6,013 nt of DNA from an uncultured Oscillospiraceae bacterium (GTDB taxonomy: Bacteria > Bacillota > Clostridia > Oscillospirales > Ruminococcaceae): NCBI GenBank assembly GCA_934457235.1, contig CAKSHT010000132.1, positions 1 to 6,013 on the forward strand, given 5' to 3'. Position 1 is the first letter of the stretch; each line of letters opens with the position of its first letter. This document shows positions 1 to 6,013 of the stretch, piece after piece. The notes under the pieces were generated by a model. It was not told where the DNA came from and did no database searches. It worked only from the letters and a program-made list of their open reading frames with translations. The position numbers and the translations under genes are program-made.

Positions 1-162
1 GGTCATATGGGTATCCTTGCTCCGGGTGAGAGAGCGGTTTCCACCACAAACAGAAACTTCGTCGGCAGAATGGGCGACGTTACCTCTGAGGTATACCTCG
101 CAAGCCCGGCTATCGCAGCCGCAAGCGCACTGACCGGCTATATCTCTGACGTACAGGAATAA
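1..162 (+). CDS. leuC: 3-isopropylmalate dehydratase large subunit, C-terminal end (partial)
   Basis: Reading frame 1 is open from the window edge to TAA at 160-162 and gives the last 53 residues of a protein whose start lies upstream. The visible part includes [12 protein letters not shown] (residues 15-26 of the fragment) and [16 protein letters not shown], which match the conserved C-terminal end of LeuC/aconitase-superfamily large subunits. The Fe-S cluster cysteines lie further upstream and are not in the window. With LeuD, this subunit isomerises 2-isopropylmalate to 3-isopropylmalate in the cytoplasm. The stop codon overlaps the leuD ribosome binding site, which suggests translational coupling. 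A homoaconitase-type or other hydro-lyase large subunit is the main alternative, but leuD and leuB downstream favour leucine synthesis. Confidence 0.93.
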   Translation, partial: GHMGILAPGERAVSTTNRNFVGRMGDVTSEVYLASPAIAAASALTGYISDVQE

Positions 163-167
163 GGAGG
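160..167 (+). promoter_or_regulatory. leuD ribosome binding site overlapping the leuC stop
   Basis: TAAGGAGG contains both the leuC stop (TAA, 160-162) and a near-perfect Shine-Dalgarno AAGGAGG (161-167). It sits 7 nt before the leuD ATG at 175. Ribosomes finishing leuC would end directly on the leuD initiation site, which fits coupled synthesis of two subunits of one enzyme. Confidence 0.85.
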
Positions 168-174
168 TTATACA

Positions 175-657
175 ATGAATGCACACGGCATAGTACACAA
201 GTACGGCGATAATGTAGATACAGACGTAATAATCCCCGCACGCTACCTCAACACCGCAGACCACAAGGAACTTGCTTCCCACTGCATGGAGGATATCGAC
301 AAGGATTTCGTCAACAGGGTGAAGCCCGGCGACATCATGGTGGCTAACCTCAACTTCGGCTGCGGAAGCTCCCGCGAGCACGCGCCCATCGCCATCAAGG
401 AAAGCGGTATCGCATGCGTTATCGCATCCACATTCGCGAGAATATTCTACCGCAACTCCATCAATATCGGTTTGCCGATTCTGGAGTGCGACGCTGCTGC
501 AAAGGATATCGACGCAGGCAACGAGGTGGATATAGATTTCGATACAGGCGTTATCACCAACGTTACTAAGGGTCACACATATCAGGCACAGCCTTTCCCT
601 GAGTTCATCAAGGAGATAATCAACAAGGGCGGACTCCTCAACTCGCTCAAGGGCTGA
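175..657 (+). CDS. leuD: 3-isopropylmalate dehydratase small subunit
   Basis: This 160-residue protein is the swivel-domain partner of LeuC; together they convert 2-isopropylmalate to 3-isopropylmalate. Visible signatures are [15 protein letters not shown] (residues 11-25), the typical N-terminal small-subunit motif, and [12 protein letters not shown] (60-71), the conserved substrate-phosphate/carboxylate-binding serine-arginine loop of this superfamily. The tail [15 protein letters not shown] is also typical. The length matches the short LeuD form found in many clostridia and archaea rather than the roughly 200-residue enterobacterial form. The ATG start is fixed by a strong AAGGAGG 7 nt upstream. 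The gene lies 12 nt after leuC. A generic homoaconitase-like small subunit is possible from sequence alone, but the leuC-leuD-leuB context makes leucine synthesis the best reading. Confidence 0.95.
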   Translation: MNAHGIVHKYGDNVDTDVIIPARYLNTADHKELASHCMEDIDKDFVNRVKPGDIMVANLNFGCGSSREHAPIAIKESGIACVIASTFARIFYRNSINIGLPILECDAAAKDIDAGNEVDIDFDTGVITNVTKGHTYQAQPFPEFIKEIINKGGLLNSLKG

Positions 658-665
658 TCCTGCTG

Positions 666-670
666 AGGGG
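666..670 (+). promoter_or_regulatory. Ribosome binding site for the GTG-start acetyltransferase gene
   Basis: AGGGG (666-670) lies 8 nt before the GTG at 679. It is a weaker match than the leuD site. No other start codon in this frame near the N-terminus has a better site, so this one supports the GTG start. Confidence 0.55.
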
Positions 671-678
671 GCGGTTCT

Positions 679-1116
679 GTGATAATCAACATTCAGAACG
701 TTCTGCGGACTTCGCAGCTTTCGCCGGAGATACTTGCCGGTATCGCGCGCAGCAGTGAGTTCACTTCCCGGTATGATCTGTACTATTACCGGGACTGCAT
801 GAAGCAGGATCTTCTTACTGCTATAGTGACCTGCGACAAAACGGTGAGGGGAGTGTGCATATGCAAGCGCTCAATGATCCCGGACAGCTGCGAGATAGAT
901 TCTATCTGCATTGACGCGGATTTCCGGCGGAAAGGGCTTGGCAAGAAGCTTCTGGCGCACTCGCTGAGAAACATGCGTTCACTGCATGTCAGGGCGGCTT
1001 ATCTGTGGGTGAGCGATGATAACAGCGCTGCGATGGATTTCTTCACCGCATTCGGCTTCAAGCCGGACGGTAAGCGCCGCAGCGGGGAGGCGCGCCTTAA
1101 AATCGACATATACTAG
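679..1116 (+). CDS. GNAT-family N-acetyltransferase, substrate unknown
   Basis: This 145-residue protein starts with GTG. It has the GNAT acetyl-CoA-binding core: strand 4 and motif [19 protein letters not shown], at about residues 75-92, with the pyrophosphate-binding R-R-K-G-L-G loop at 83-88. Motif B follows: N115, then [15 protein letters not shown] at 120-134, a typical beta5-alpha4-beta6 end. The N-terminal 55 residues are not informative about substrate. Six cysteines (40, 52, 60, 62, 71, 77) are many for this size. The gene sits between leuD (21 nt gap) and leuB (13 nt gap) on the same strand, so it is almost certainly co-transcribed with them. Five of its 14 arginines are CGG, a codon absent from leuD and leuB, which suggests weaker codon selection or later insertion. 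It is a cytoplasmic enzyme by composition, with no signal peptide or membrane segment. The fold is clear, but the substrate (amine, amino acid or protein N-terminus) cannot be told. Confidence 0.88.
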   Translation: MIINIQNVLRTSQLSPEILAGIARSSEFTSRYDLYYYRDCMKQDLLTAIVTCDKTVRGVCICKRSMIPDSCEIDSICIDADFRRKGLGKKLLAHSLRNMRSLHVRAAYLWVSDDNSAAMDFFTAFGFKPDGKRRSGEARLKIDIY

Positions 1117-1123
1117 AAAGGGG
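1117..1123 (+). promoter_or_regulatory. leuB ribosome binding site fixing the start
   Basis: AAAGGGG (1117-1123) lies 6 nt before the ATG at 1130, directly after the acetyltransferase stop (TAG, 1114-1116). The frame is open upstream to about 1016, but that extension lies inside the acetyltransferase gene. The site and the family N-terminus ([14 protein letters not shown]) both place the start at 1130. Confidence 0.8.
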
Positions 1124-1129
1124 TATTCT

Positions 1130-2212
1130 ATGGAAAAGAATATCGCAGTTATCAAGGGCGACGGCATCGGTCCCGAAATAGTCACCGAGGCTATGAAGGT
1201 GCTGGACAAGGTCGCTGCAGAGTACGGTCACAAGTTCAATTACGAACAGCTGCTGATGGGCGGCTGCTCCATCGACGCCAACGGAGTTCCGCTGACTGAC
1301 GAAACTATCGAACGCTGCAAGGCTTCCGACGCAGTTCTGATGGGAAGCATCGGCGGCGACACCACGAAATCTCCGTGGTACAAGCTTCCTGCAAACCTCC
1401 GTCCGGAGGCCGGCCTGCTGAAGATACGCAAGTCACTGGGACTTTTTGCAAACCTGCGTCCCTGTCTGCTGTTCAGCGAGCTTGCTTCTGCATGCCCGCT
1501 CAAGACTGAGATCAGCGAAAAGGGCTTTGACATGCTCATCATGCGCGAGCTGACCGGCGGACTTTACTTCGGTGAGCGCCACACAAGCGAAGTCGATGGC
1601 GTTATGACCGCCGTTGATACGCTGAGCTACAACGAAAAGGAGATACGCCGTATCGCGGTCAAGGCTTTCGATGTGGCAATGAAGCGCCGCAAGAAAGTCA
1701 CCAGCGTTGACAAGGCGAACGTTCTCGACAGCTCCAGACTGTGGAGAAAGGTTGTCGAGGAGGTGGCAAAGGATTACCCTGAGGTAAAGCTTGAGCACAT
1801 GCTGGTCGATAACTCTGCAATGCAGCTCGTTAAGGATCCCGCGCAGTTCGACGTCATGGTAACTGAGAACATGTTCGGCGATATCCTGTCAGACGAGGCT
1901 TCCATGATCACAGGTTCCATCGGAATGCTGCCTTCCGCAAGCATGAACGAAACCAGGTTCGGCCTGTATGAGCCGTCCGGCGGCTCCGCGCCCGACATCG
2001 CGGGTCAGAACAAGGCGAACCCGATCGCGACTATCCTTTCTGCTGCAATGATGCTGCGTTATTCCTTTGACATGAACGAGGAAGCTGACGCGGTCGAGAA
2101 CGCTGTACGCCAGGCTATCAGGGACGGCTACAGAACAGGCGACATCATGTCCGATGGCATGAAGCTCCTTTCCTGCACAGAAATGGGAAGCAAGATCGCA
2201 GAGTACATCTAA
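1130..2212 (+). CDS. leuB: 3-isopropylmalate dehydrogenase
   Basis: This 360-residue protein oxidises and decarboxylates 3-isopropylmalate to 2-oxoisocaproate, the precursor of leucine. It belongs to the isocitrate/isopropylmalate dehydrogenase family and matches the usual length of about 355-365. Visible features are the N-terminal KGDGIGPE (residues 9-16), substrate arginines R100, R110 and R139, catalytic Y146 (GLYFGER) and K195 (TSVDKANVL), and the metal-binding aspartates D227, D251 and D255. The dinucleotide-binding segment [12 protein letters not shown] (281-292) contains D289-I290. In characterised family members this Asp-Ile pair goes with NAD+ use, whereas isocitrate dehydrogenases that use NADP+ have Lys-Tyr, so NAD+ is inferred here. 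It is the last gene of the leu cluster and is followed by a terminator hairpin. All expected catalytic residues are present and nothing is truncated. Confidence 0.97.
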   Translation: MEKNIAVIKGDGIGPEIVTEAMKVLDKVAAEYGHKFNYEQLLMGGCSIDANGVPLTDETIERCKASDAVLMGSIGGDTTKSPWYKLPANLRPEAGLLKIRKSLGLFANLRPCLLFSELASACPLKTEISEKGFDMLIMRELTGGLYFGERHTSEVDGVMTAVDTLSYNEKEIRRIAVKAFDVAMKRRKKVTSVDKANVLDSSRLWRKVVEEVAKDYPEVKLEHMLVDNSAMQLVKDPAQFDVMVTENMFGDILSDEASMITGSIGMLPSASMNETRFGLYEPSGGSAPDIAGQNKANPIATILSAAMMLRYSFDMNEEADAVENAVRQAIRDGYRTGDIMSDGMKLLSCTEMGSKIAEYI

Positions 2213-2222
2213 GATAATTCAT

Positions 2223-2247
2223 AAGCCGTGTTTTTTACACGGCTTTT
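2223..2247 (+). terminator. Probable intrinsic terminator of the leu operon
   Basis: AAGCCGTGT (2223-2231) and ACACGGCTT (2237-2245) form a perfect 9-bp stem around a TTTTT loop. The T-run is short (2244-2247) and interrupted by GGGC before another five Ts (2252-2256), so termination may be only partly efficient. The position, 10 nt after the leuB stop and upstream of a separate promoter, fits an operon end. Confidence 0.8.
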
Positions 2248-2308
2248 GGGCTTTTTGCCGAAAATCTTTCCACAACCGGAGAATTTCATGTCGAATACAT
2301 TGAATTAC

Positions 2309-2323
2309 TGCAAAACGGTTGCA
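2309..2323. promoter_or_regulatory. Small inverted repeat over the -35 region, possible operator
   Basis: TGCAA (2309-2313) and TTGCA (2319-2323) are inverted repeats around a 5-nt spacer. The right arm overlaps the proposed -35 element of the glyA promoter, the position expected for a repressor site. The arms are short and could arise by chance. It resembles LacI/CcpA-type half sites only loosely, and the spacing does not fit the usual cre consensus. Confidence 0.25.
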
Positions 2324-2347
2324 TTTGCTTAAAAATTGGGTTATAAT
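2319..2347 (+). promoter_or_regulatory. Sigma-A-type promoter for glyA
   Basis: A perfect -10 hexamer TATAAT (2342-2347) lies exactly 17 bp after TTGCAT (2319-2324), which matches the first three positions of the -35 consensus. The surrounding DNA is markedly AT-rich compared with the coding regions. Transcription would begin near 2354, leaving a leader of about 29 nt before the glyA ATG. It lies downstream of the leu terminator, so glyA appears to be its own transcription unit. Confidence 0.7.
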
Positions 2348-2366
2348 TAAATTAACGGTTATTCAG

Positions 2367-2373
2367 AAAGGAG
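2367..2373 (+). promoter_or_regulatory. glyA ribosome binding site fixing the start
   Basis: AAAGGAG (2367-2373) is 9 nt before ATG at 2383 but only 3 nt before an in-frame TTG at 2377. The spacing therefore favours the ATG and a 417-residue product. Confidence 0.8.
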
Positions 2374-2382
2374 CTTTTGAAA

Positions 2383-3636
2383 ATGTACAATGATATCGTG
2401 GACACCATTGGTTTTCTGAGCAATTATGACAGCGAGGTCGCTGACGCAATGAACCTGGAGCTGAAGCGCCAGAAGAGAAATCTGGAGCTTATCGCCAGCG
2501 AGAACATCGTTTCCCCGGCTGTAATGGCGGCTATGGGCAGCGTACTCACCAACAAGTACGCCGAGGGTTATCCCGGAAAGCGCTACTACGGCGGCTGCGA
2601 GGACGTTGATATCGTCGAGAATATCGCGATAGAGCGTGCCAAGAAGCTGTTCGGCGCACAGTATGCAAATGTCCAGGCTCACTCCGGCGCACAGGCTAAC
2701 ACAGCGGTTTATGTTGCGCTGCTCCAGCCCGGCGACACTGTTATGGGCATGAGCCTTGCACACGGCGGACACCTTACCCACGGTTCTCCCGTAAACATTT
2801 CCGGTAAGATCTACAACTTCGTTTCTTATGGCACGAACGACGATGGCTTTATCGACTACGAGGAGCTTTACAAGCTGGCTAACAAGAACAAGCCCAAGCT
2901 CATCGTTGCCGGCGCGTCTGCTTACCCCAGAGCTATCGACTTCAAGAAGCTGTCCTCCATTGCAAGAGCAGTAGGCGCTTATCTGATGGTAGATATGGCT
3001 CACATCGCAGGTCTGGTTGCTGCCGGACAGCACGAAAGCCCCGTTCCTTATGCTGATGTTGTCACCACAACAACTCACAAGACCCTGAGAGGTCCAAGAG
3101 GCGGTCTTATCCTCACCAACAACGAGTACATCGCAAAGAAGATCAACTCCGCGATATTCCCCGGAACCCAGGGCGGTCCGCTTATGCACGTTATCGCTGC
3201 AAAGGCCGTTTGCTTCGGCGAGGCGCTCAAGCCGGAGTTCAAGGCTTACGGCGAGCAGATCGTAAAGAACGCAAAGGTACTTGCTGACACCCTGCTTGAA
3301 AAGGGCTTCAAGCTTGTTTCCGGTGGTACAGACAACCATCTGATGCTGGTTGACCTGCGTCCGTTCAATATCACCGGCAAGGATCTCCAGAACAACCTTG
3401 ACGAGTGCTACATCACCGTAAACAAGAACGCTATCCCGAACGACCCGCAGAAGCCCGCTCTGACTTCCGGCGTACGTATCGGCACACCTGCTGTCACCAC
3501 AAGAGGCTTGAAGGAAGACGACATGCGCGTTATCGGCGAGTGCATCTACCTTACCGCTAAGGACTTCGAGGGCAACAAGGAGAAGGTACGCGGCATGGTC
3601 AACGAGCTTTGCGCGAAGTACCCCCTGTACGAGTAA
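2383..3636 (+). CDS. glyA: Serine hydroxymethyltransferase
   Basis: This 417-residue, PLP-dependent cytoplasmic enzyme interconverts serine plus tetrahydrofolate with glycine plus 5,10-methylene-tetrahydrofolate, the main source of one-carbon units. Family motifs run the full length: LELIASEN (residues 34-41), [15 protein letters not shown] (57-71), [11 protein letters not shown] (96-106), [13 protein letters not shown] (203-215), and the PLP-lysine block [14 protein letters not shown] (228-241) with the Schiff-base lysine at K233 and D204 contacting the cofactor. The carboxylate-binding arginine is R366 in SGVRIGTPA. The length is typical for bacterial GlyA (about 410-420). Codon choice is strongly biased (CTG/CTC, GGC, AAG), as in highly expressed genes. 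It has its own promoter upstream and a hairpin immediately after its stop. Nothing is missing. Confidence 0.98.
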   Translation: MYNDIVDTIGFLSNYDSEVADAMNLELKRQKRNLELIASENIVSPAVMAAMGSVLTNKYAEGYPGKRYYGGCEDVDIVENIAIERAKKLFGAQYANVQAHSGAQANTAVYVALLQPGDTVMGMSLAHGGHLTHGSPVNISGKIYNFVSYGTNDDGFIDYEELYKLANKNKPKLIVAGASAYPRAIDFKKLSSIARAVGAYLMVDMAHIAGLVAAGQHESPVPYADVVTTTTHKTLRGPRGGLILTNNEYIAKKINSAIFPGTQGGPLMHVIAAKAVCFGEALKPEFKAYGEQIVKNAKVLADTLLEKGFKLVSGGTDNHLMLVDLRPFNITGKDLQNNLDECYITVNKNAIPNDPQKPALTSGVRIGTPAVTTRGLKEDDMRVIGECIYLTAKDFEGNKEKVRGMVNELCAKYPLYE

Positions 3637-3643
3637 TCAATTC

Positions 3644-3671
3644 GGCTCCCCTGCCGCGGGGCGGGGGAGCT
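3644..3671 (+). terminator. GC-rich hairpin after glyA without a U-tract
   Basis: GCTCCCC (3645-3651) pairs with GGGGAGC (3664-3670). The stem continues inward through a T-G wobble and GCC/GGC (3653-3655 with 3660-3662) to a GCGG loop, giving about 11 bp, with an outer G-T wobble at 3644/3671. It begins 7 nt after the glyA stop. The following bases (GTTAGGGCG) are not a U-run, so this is not a textbook intrinsic terminator. It may terminate weakly, protect the glyA mRNA 3' end, or attenuate read-through into the next gene. Confidence 0.6.
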
Positions 3672-3708
3672 GTTAGGGCGTATCCGGTTAGAACAGACTA
3701 TAAATAAT

Positions 3709-3714
3709 GAAGGA
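3709..3714 (+). promoter_or_regulatory. Ribosome binding site deciding the start of the PRPP synthetase-like gene
   Basis: GAAGGA (3709-3714) lies 10 nt before ATG at 3725. An in-frame ATG at 3707 would place this site inside the coding region and has no purine-rich site of its own, so 3725 is the better start. Confidence 0.65.
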
Positions 3715-3724
3715 ATATCAAATA

Positions 3725-4876
3725 ATGACAACTGTCAAGAACACTGAGGTATTATATCAGAACTTCAATTCCGTAGCTCCTCTCGGTCTTATCTGCATGA
3801 ACGGCACGCAGGAGCTTGGCGCAAAGATCAACAGCTATCTCGAAAGATGGGCAGACAGAAACGGCATGGAGCACGATGATTATATGATCGAGTGCCAGTG
3901 CCCGCGTTTCCAGTCCGGCGACGCAAAGGGACTCATCAAGAGCACAGTCCGCGGCAAGGATCTGTTTATCCTTGTTGACGTAGGAAACTACAGCTGCAAG
4001 TACAAGCTCTTCGACCAGGAGAACAGTATGTCCCCTGACGATCATTACATGGATCTCATGAGAATTATCCAGGCTGCCAGCGGCAAGCCGCACCGCATCA
4101 ACGTTATCATGCCGCTTCTCTACGGCGGACGCCAGCACAGAAGAAGCTACCGCGAGTCTCTGGACTGTGCGGTTGCACTCCAGGAGATGCAGAGAATGGG
4201 CGTTCAGAACGTTGTGACTGTAGACGCGCACGACCCCAGAGTATGCAATGCAGTTCCGCTGATGGGCTTCGATAACGTTATGCCGTCCTATCAGGTGCTC
4301 AAGGCAATGTTCAAGGATTTCCCCGACCTCATCATCGACAAGGATCATTTCATGGTTGTCAGCCCGGACGAGGGCGCGCTCCAGAGAAACATGTTCTACG
4401 CTTCCGTTATGAGCGTTGATATGGGTATGTTCTACAAGCGCCGTGATTATTCCGTTATTGTTGACGGACGTAATCCTATCGTGGCTCATGAGTACCTCGG
4501 AACCTCCGTTGAGGGCAAGGACGTTTTCGTTGCCGACGATATCATATCCTCCGGCGAGTCCATGCTGGATATCGCAAAGGAGCTCAAGGCGCGCAAGGCT
4601 AAGAGAATGTTCGCATATGCTACCTACCCGATATTCACAAAGGGTCTGAAGCAGTTCGACGAGGCTTACGAAAAGGGTCTTATACACGGCGTATTCGGTA
4701 CAAACCTTACCTATCGTACTCCGGAGCTGCTGTCCCGTCCGTGGTTCAAGGAAGTTGACGTTTCCAAGTACCTCGCGTACTTCATTGCTTCCATCAACCA
4801 TGACACTTCCATCAGCAACGTTATTGACCCGCACGAGAAGATCAAGGCGCTGCTCAGAGAGCACAGAGGTCTGTGA
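3725..4876 (+). CDS. Ribose-phosphate pyrophosphokinase family protein (long, divergent PRPP synthetase)
   Basis: This 383-residue cytoplasmic protein is proposed to make PRPP from ribose-5-phosphate and ATP for nucleotide, histidine and tryptophan synthesis. The family outline is clear: NGTQELGAKI (26-35), RFQSGDAK...VRGKDLFIL (61-83), PLLYGGRQHRR (130-140) where the ATP-binding PYxxYxRQDR motif is expected, TVDAHDPR (165-172) holding the catalytic-type histidine H169, VVSPDEGALQR (211-221), and the lysine-arginine pair YKRRD (237-241) of the flexible catalytic loop. The PRPP-binding loop is VADDIISSGES (269-279). It is about 65 residues longer than the usual 315-320, with extra sequence at the N-terminus, near 85-110, and at the C-terminus. 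Several motif residues differ from the classical enzyme (RQH for RQD, SSGES for DTAGT/DTGGT-type), so activity or regulation may differ. It sits downstream of the glyA hairpin and one base before rarA. An in-frame ATG at 3707 would add six residues. Family membership is confident, exact reaction less so. Confidence 0.85.
   Translation: MTTVKNTEVLYQNFNSVAPLGLICMNGTQELGAKINSYLERWADRNGMEHDDYMIECQCPRFQSGDAKGLIKSTVRGKDLFILVDVGNYSCKYKLFDQENSMSPDDHYMDLMRIIQAASGKPHRINVIMPLLYGGRQHRRSYRESLDCAVALQEMQRMGVQNVVTVDAHDPRVCNAVPLMGFDNVMPSYQVLKAMFKDFPDLIIDKDHFMVVSPDEGALQRNMFYASVMSVDMGMFYKRRDYSVIVDGRNPIVAHEYLGTSVEGKDVFVADDIISSGESMLDIAKELKARKAKRMFAYATYPIFTKGLKQFDEAYEKGLIHGVFGTNLTYRTPELLSRPWFKEVDVSKYLAYFIASINHDTSISNVIDPHEKIKALLREHRGL
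4865..4870 (+). promoter_or_regulatory. rarA ribosome binding site inside the upstream gene
   Basis: AGAGGT (4865-4870) contains the GAGGT core and lies 7 nt before the ATG at 4878, within the last codons of the PRPP synthetase-like gene. This arrangement is typical of translationally coupled genes. Confidence 0.5.
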
Positions 4877-4877
4877 T

Positions 4878-6013
4878 ATGCCCTTAGCTGACAGAATACG
4901 TCCCGCCACGTTAGACGACGTGGTGGGGCAGTCACATCTGATCGGAAAAAACCGTCCGCTTTCGAGAATAATCGAGAGCGGACGAATTCCTAATATGATA
5001 TTTTACGGACCGTCCGGTGTGGGAAAGACTACCGTCGCCCGTATCATCGCGGAATCCGCGAATATGCGTCTGCACAAGCTCAACGGTACTTCGGCTTCTA
5101 CCGGGGATATAAAGAGCGTTGTGTCGGAAGTCGATACATTCCTTGGCTCTAACGGAATACTTTTGTACCTGGACGAGATCCAGTACCTCAACAAGAAGCA
5201 GCAGCAGAGTCTGCTGGAATACATTGAGGACGGCAGCATAACGCTTATCGCTTCCACGACGGAAAATCCGTATTTCTATGTCTACAACGCGATTCTTTCC
5301 CGCAGTACGGTGTTTGAATTCAAGCCAGTCCAGCCCGCGGAGCTTGAAAAGGCTATCCGACGGGGATTTAAACTGATGACCGAGGAGACCGGCGTTGAGT
5401 ACCTGCTGGACGATGAAGCGGTGAAGTACATCAGCCGCGGCTGCGGCGGGGACGTGCGCAAATCGCTGAACACCGTGGAGCTGTGCGCGCTGACCTGCGT
5501 CGACGGAAAGATAACCCCTGAACTCGCGCAGGAGCTTACGCAGCGCAGCAATATGCGTTACGACCGCGACGGCGACCAGCATTACGACCTGCTCTCAGCG
5601 CTCCAGAAGTCGATACGCGGCTCTGACGAAAATGCGGCGCTTCACTATGCGGCGCGGCTTATGGAAGCGGGGGACATCATCTCCCTTTCCCGCAGACTGC
5701 TTGTTATTGCAAGCGAGGATATCGGACTTGCGTACCCGCAGGCGGTGCCGATTGTCAAGGCGTGTGTTGACAGCGCGATGCAGCTTGGTTTGCCGGAAGC
5801 GCGCATTCCACTTGCGGAAGCGGTGATACTGCTTGCCACCGCGCCGAAATCCAACAGCGCGTACAAGGCTATCGCGGCAGCGCTTGAGGATATCAGCAAT
5901 GGCGCTGCATATGAGTTCCCGCGGCAGCTCCAGAATGTCCACTGCGACGGCGAGGGCACGGAGGTAAAGGGTCAGCACTATCTGTACCCGCATGATTATC
6001 CGAACCACTGGGT
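4878..6013 (+). CDS. rarA: RarA/MgsA-type AAA+ ATPase (replication-associated recombination protein A), C-terminus cut by the window
   Basis: The frame is open from ATG 4878 to the right edge, giving 378 residues with no stop; the usual family length is about 420-450, so some tens of residues are missing. RarA proteins are DNA-dependent ATPases related to clamp loaders that act at stalled or gapped replication forks. Seen in order: N-terminal RIRPATLDDVVGQSHLIG (6-23), Walker A GPSGVGKT (44-51), Walker B LLYLDEIQ (95-102, D99/E100), sensor 1 STTEN (126-130), arginine-finger region ILSRS (139-143), and sensor 2 GDVRKSLN (191-198). The MgsA-type tetramerisation region follows, with KSIRGSDENAALHYAARL (244-261), SEDIGLAYPQA (279-289) and the family end motif YPHDYP (370-375). 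It starts one base after the previous stop. Codon choice is looser than in glyA, as expected for a low-abundance protein. RuvB and DnaX are excluded by the C-terminal region. Confidence 0.95.
   Translation, partial: MPLADRIRPATLDDVVGQSHLIGKNRPLSRIIESGRIPNMIFYGPSGVGKTTVARIIAESANMRLHKLNGTSASTGDIKSVVSEVDTFLGSNGILLYLDEIQYLNKKQQQSLLEYIEDGSITLIASTTENPYFYVYNAILSRSTVFEFKPVQPAELEKAIRRGFKLMTEETGVEYLLDDEAVKYISRGCGGDVRKSLNTVELCALTCVDGKITPELAQELTQRSNMRYDRDGDQHYDLLSALQKSIRGSDENAALHYAARLMEAGDIISLSRRLLVIASEDIGLAYPQAVPIVKACVDSAMQLGLPEARIPLAEAVILLATAPKSNSAYKAIAAALEDISNGAAYEFPRQLQNVHCDGEGTEVKGQHYLYPHDYPNHW

Noticed and set aside
1016..1129. N-terminal extension of leuB by 38 residues
   Set aside because: The extension lies inside the acetyltransferase gene, has no family similarity, and the ribosome binding site at 1117-1123 fits the ATG at 1130.
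2308..2323. CcpA-type catabolite (cre) site
   Set aside because: The bases resemble it, but an extra A shifts the central CG by one position and the first position also mismatches, so the consensus is not met.
2315..2360. Direct repeat ACGGTT at 2315-2320 and 2355-2360
   Set aside because: Six bases repeated once in an AT-rich leader is expected by chance and has no further symmetry.
2359..3339. A 326-codon open frame on the minus strand opposite glyA
   Set aside because: It is in phase with the glyA codons, so its stops would need TTA, CTA or TCA codons in glyA, which a highly biased gene avoids. The translation has no recognisable family motifs, and glyA is unmistakable on the other strand.
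3673..3704. Promoter before the PRPP synthetase-like gene based on TATAAA at 3699-3704
   Set aside because: No acceptable -35 hexamer lies at 16-18 bp, and transcription would start almost on the ribosome binding site at 3709-3714.
3752..4909. A 385-codon open frame on the minus strand opposite the PRPP synthetase-like gene
   Set aside because: Same explanation: it is codon-for-codon in phase with the plus-strand gene and reflects its codon bias. No family features are seen.
4932..6008. Several minus-strand open frames opposite rarA
   Set aside because: The plus-strand frame has complete AAA+ and MgsA-type motifs throughout; the minus-strand frames are low-information shadows.
1..6013. Search for a novel defence, mobile or RNA-based system
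   Set aside because: Nearly the whole window is covered by recognisable metabolic and replication genes, and the only sizeable gap (170 bp) is explained by a terminator, a promoter and a ribosome binding site. No repeats, integrase, toxin-like small ORF or structured leader was seen.

Overview
The window reads as ordinary chromosomal housekeeping DNA from a Clostridia-type Firmicute. The closest resemblance is to the Ruminococcus/Oscillospiraceae area, judged from protein character and mid-range base composition without any database search. All genes are on the + strand and tightly packed. I see no mobile element, CRISPR array, tRNA, rRNA or toxin/defence module, and no gene-free stretch over 300 bases.

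Region 1 (1-2212) is the end of a leucine-biosynthesis operon: the 3' end of leuC, then leuD, a GNAT-family acetyltransferase gene, and leuB. LeuC and LeuD form isopropylmalate isomerase and LeuB is 3-isopropylmalate dehydrogenase, so the two consecutive steps after 2-isopropylmalate synthase are encoded together. The acetyltransferase has no recognised place in the pathway and uses different arginine codons from its neighbours. A hairpin with short T-runs (2223-2247) closes the operon.

Region 2 (2213-2382) is the only sizeable intergenic space (170 bp). It carries that terminator, a good sigma-A-type promoter (TTGCAT, 17 bp, TATAAT) with a small inverted repeat over the -35 element, and the glyA ribosome binding site.

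Region 3 (2383-3636) is glyA, serine hydroxymethyltransferase. It is followed by a strong GC-rich hairpin without a U-tract (3644-3671).

Region 4 (3725-6013) is a two-gene unit. It holds a long, divergent ribose-phosphate pyrophosphokinase (PRPP synthetase-like), then, after one base, a rarA/mgsA-type AAA+ ATPase that runs off the right edge. GlyA (one-carbon units) and the PRPP synthetase homologue both feed nucleotide synthesis, and RarA acts at stalled replication forks. The grouping is therefore loosely nucleotide and replication themed, but that link is inference.

I did not find a convincing undescribed system. The items most worth a second look are the acetyltransferase embedded in the leu operon, the divergent PRPP synthetase with altered active-site motifs, and its apparent coupling to rarA.
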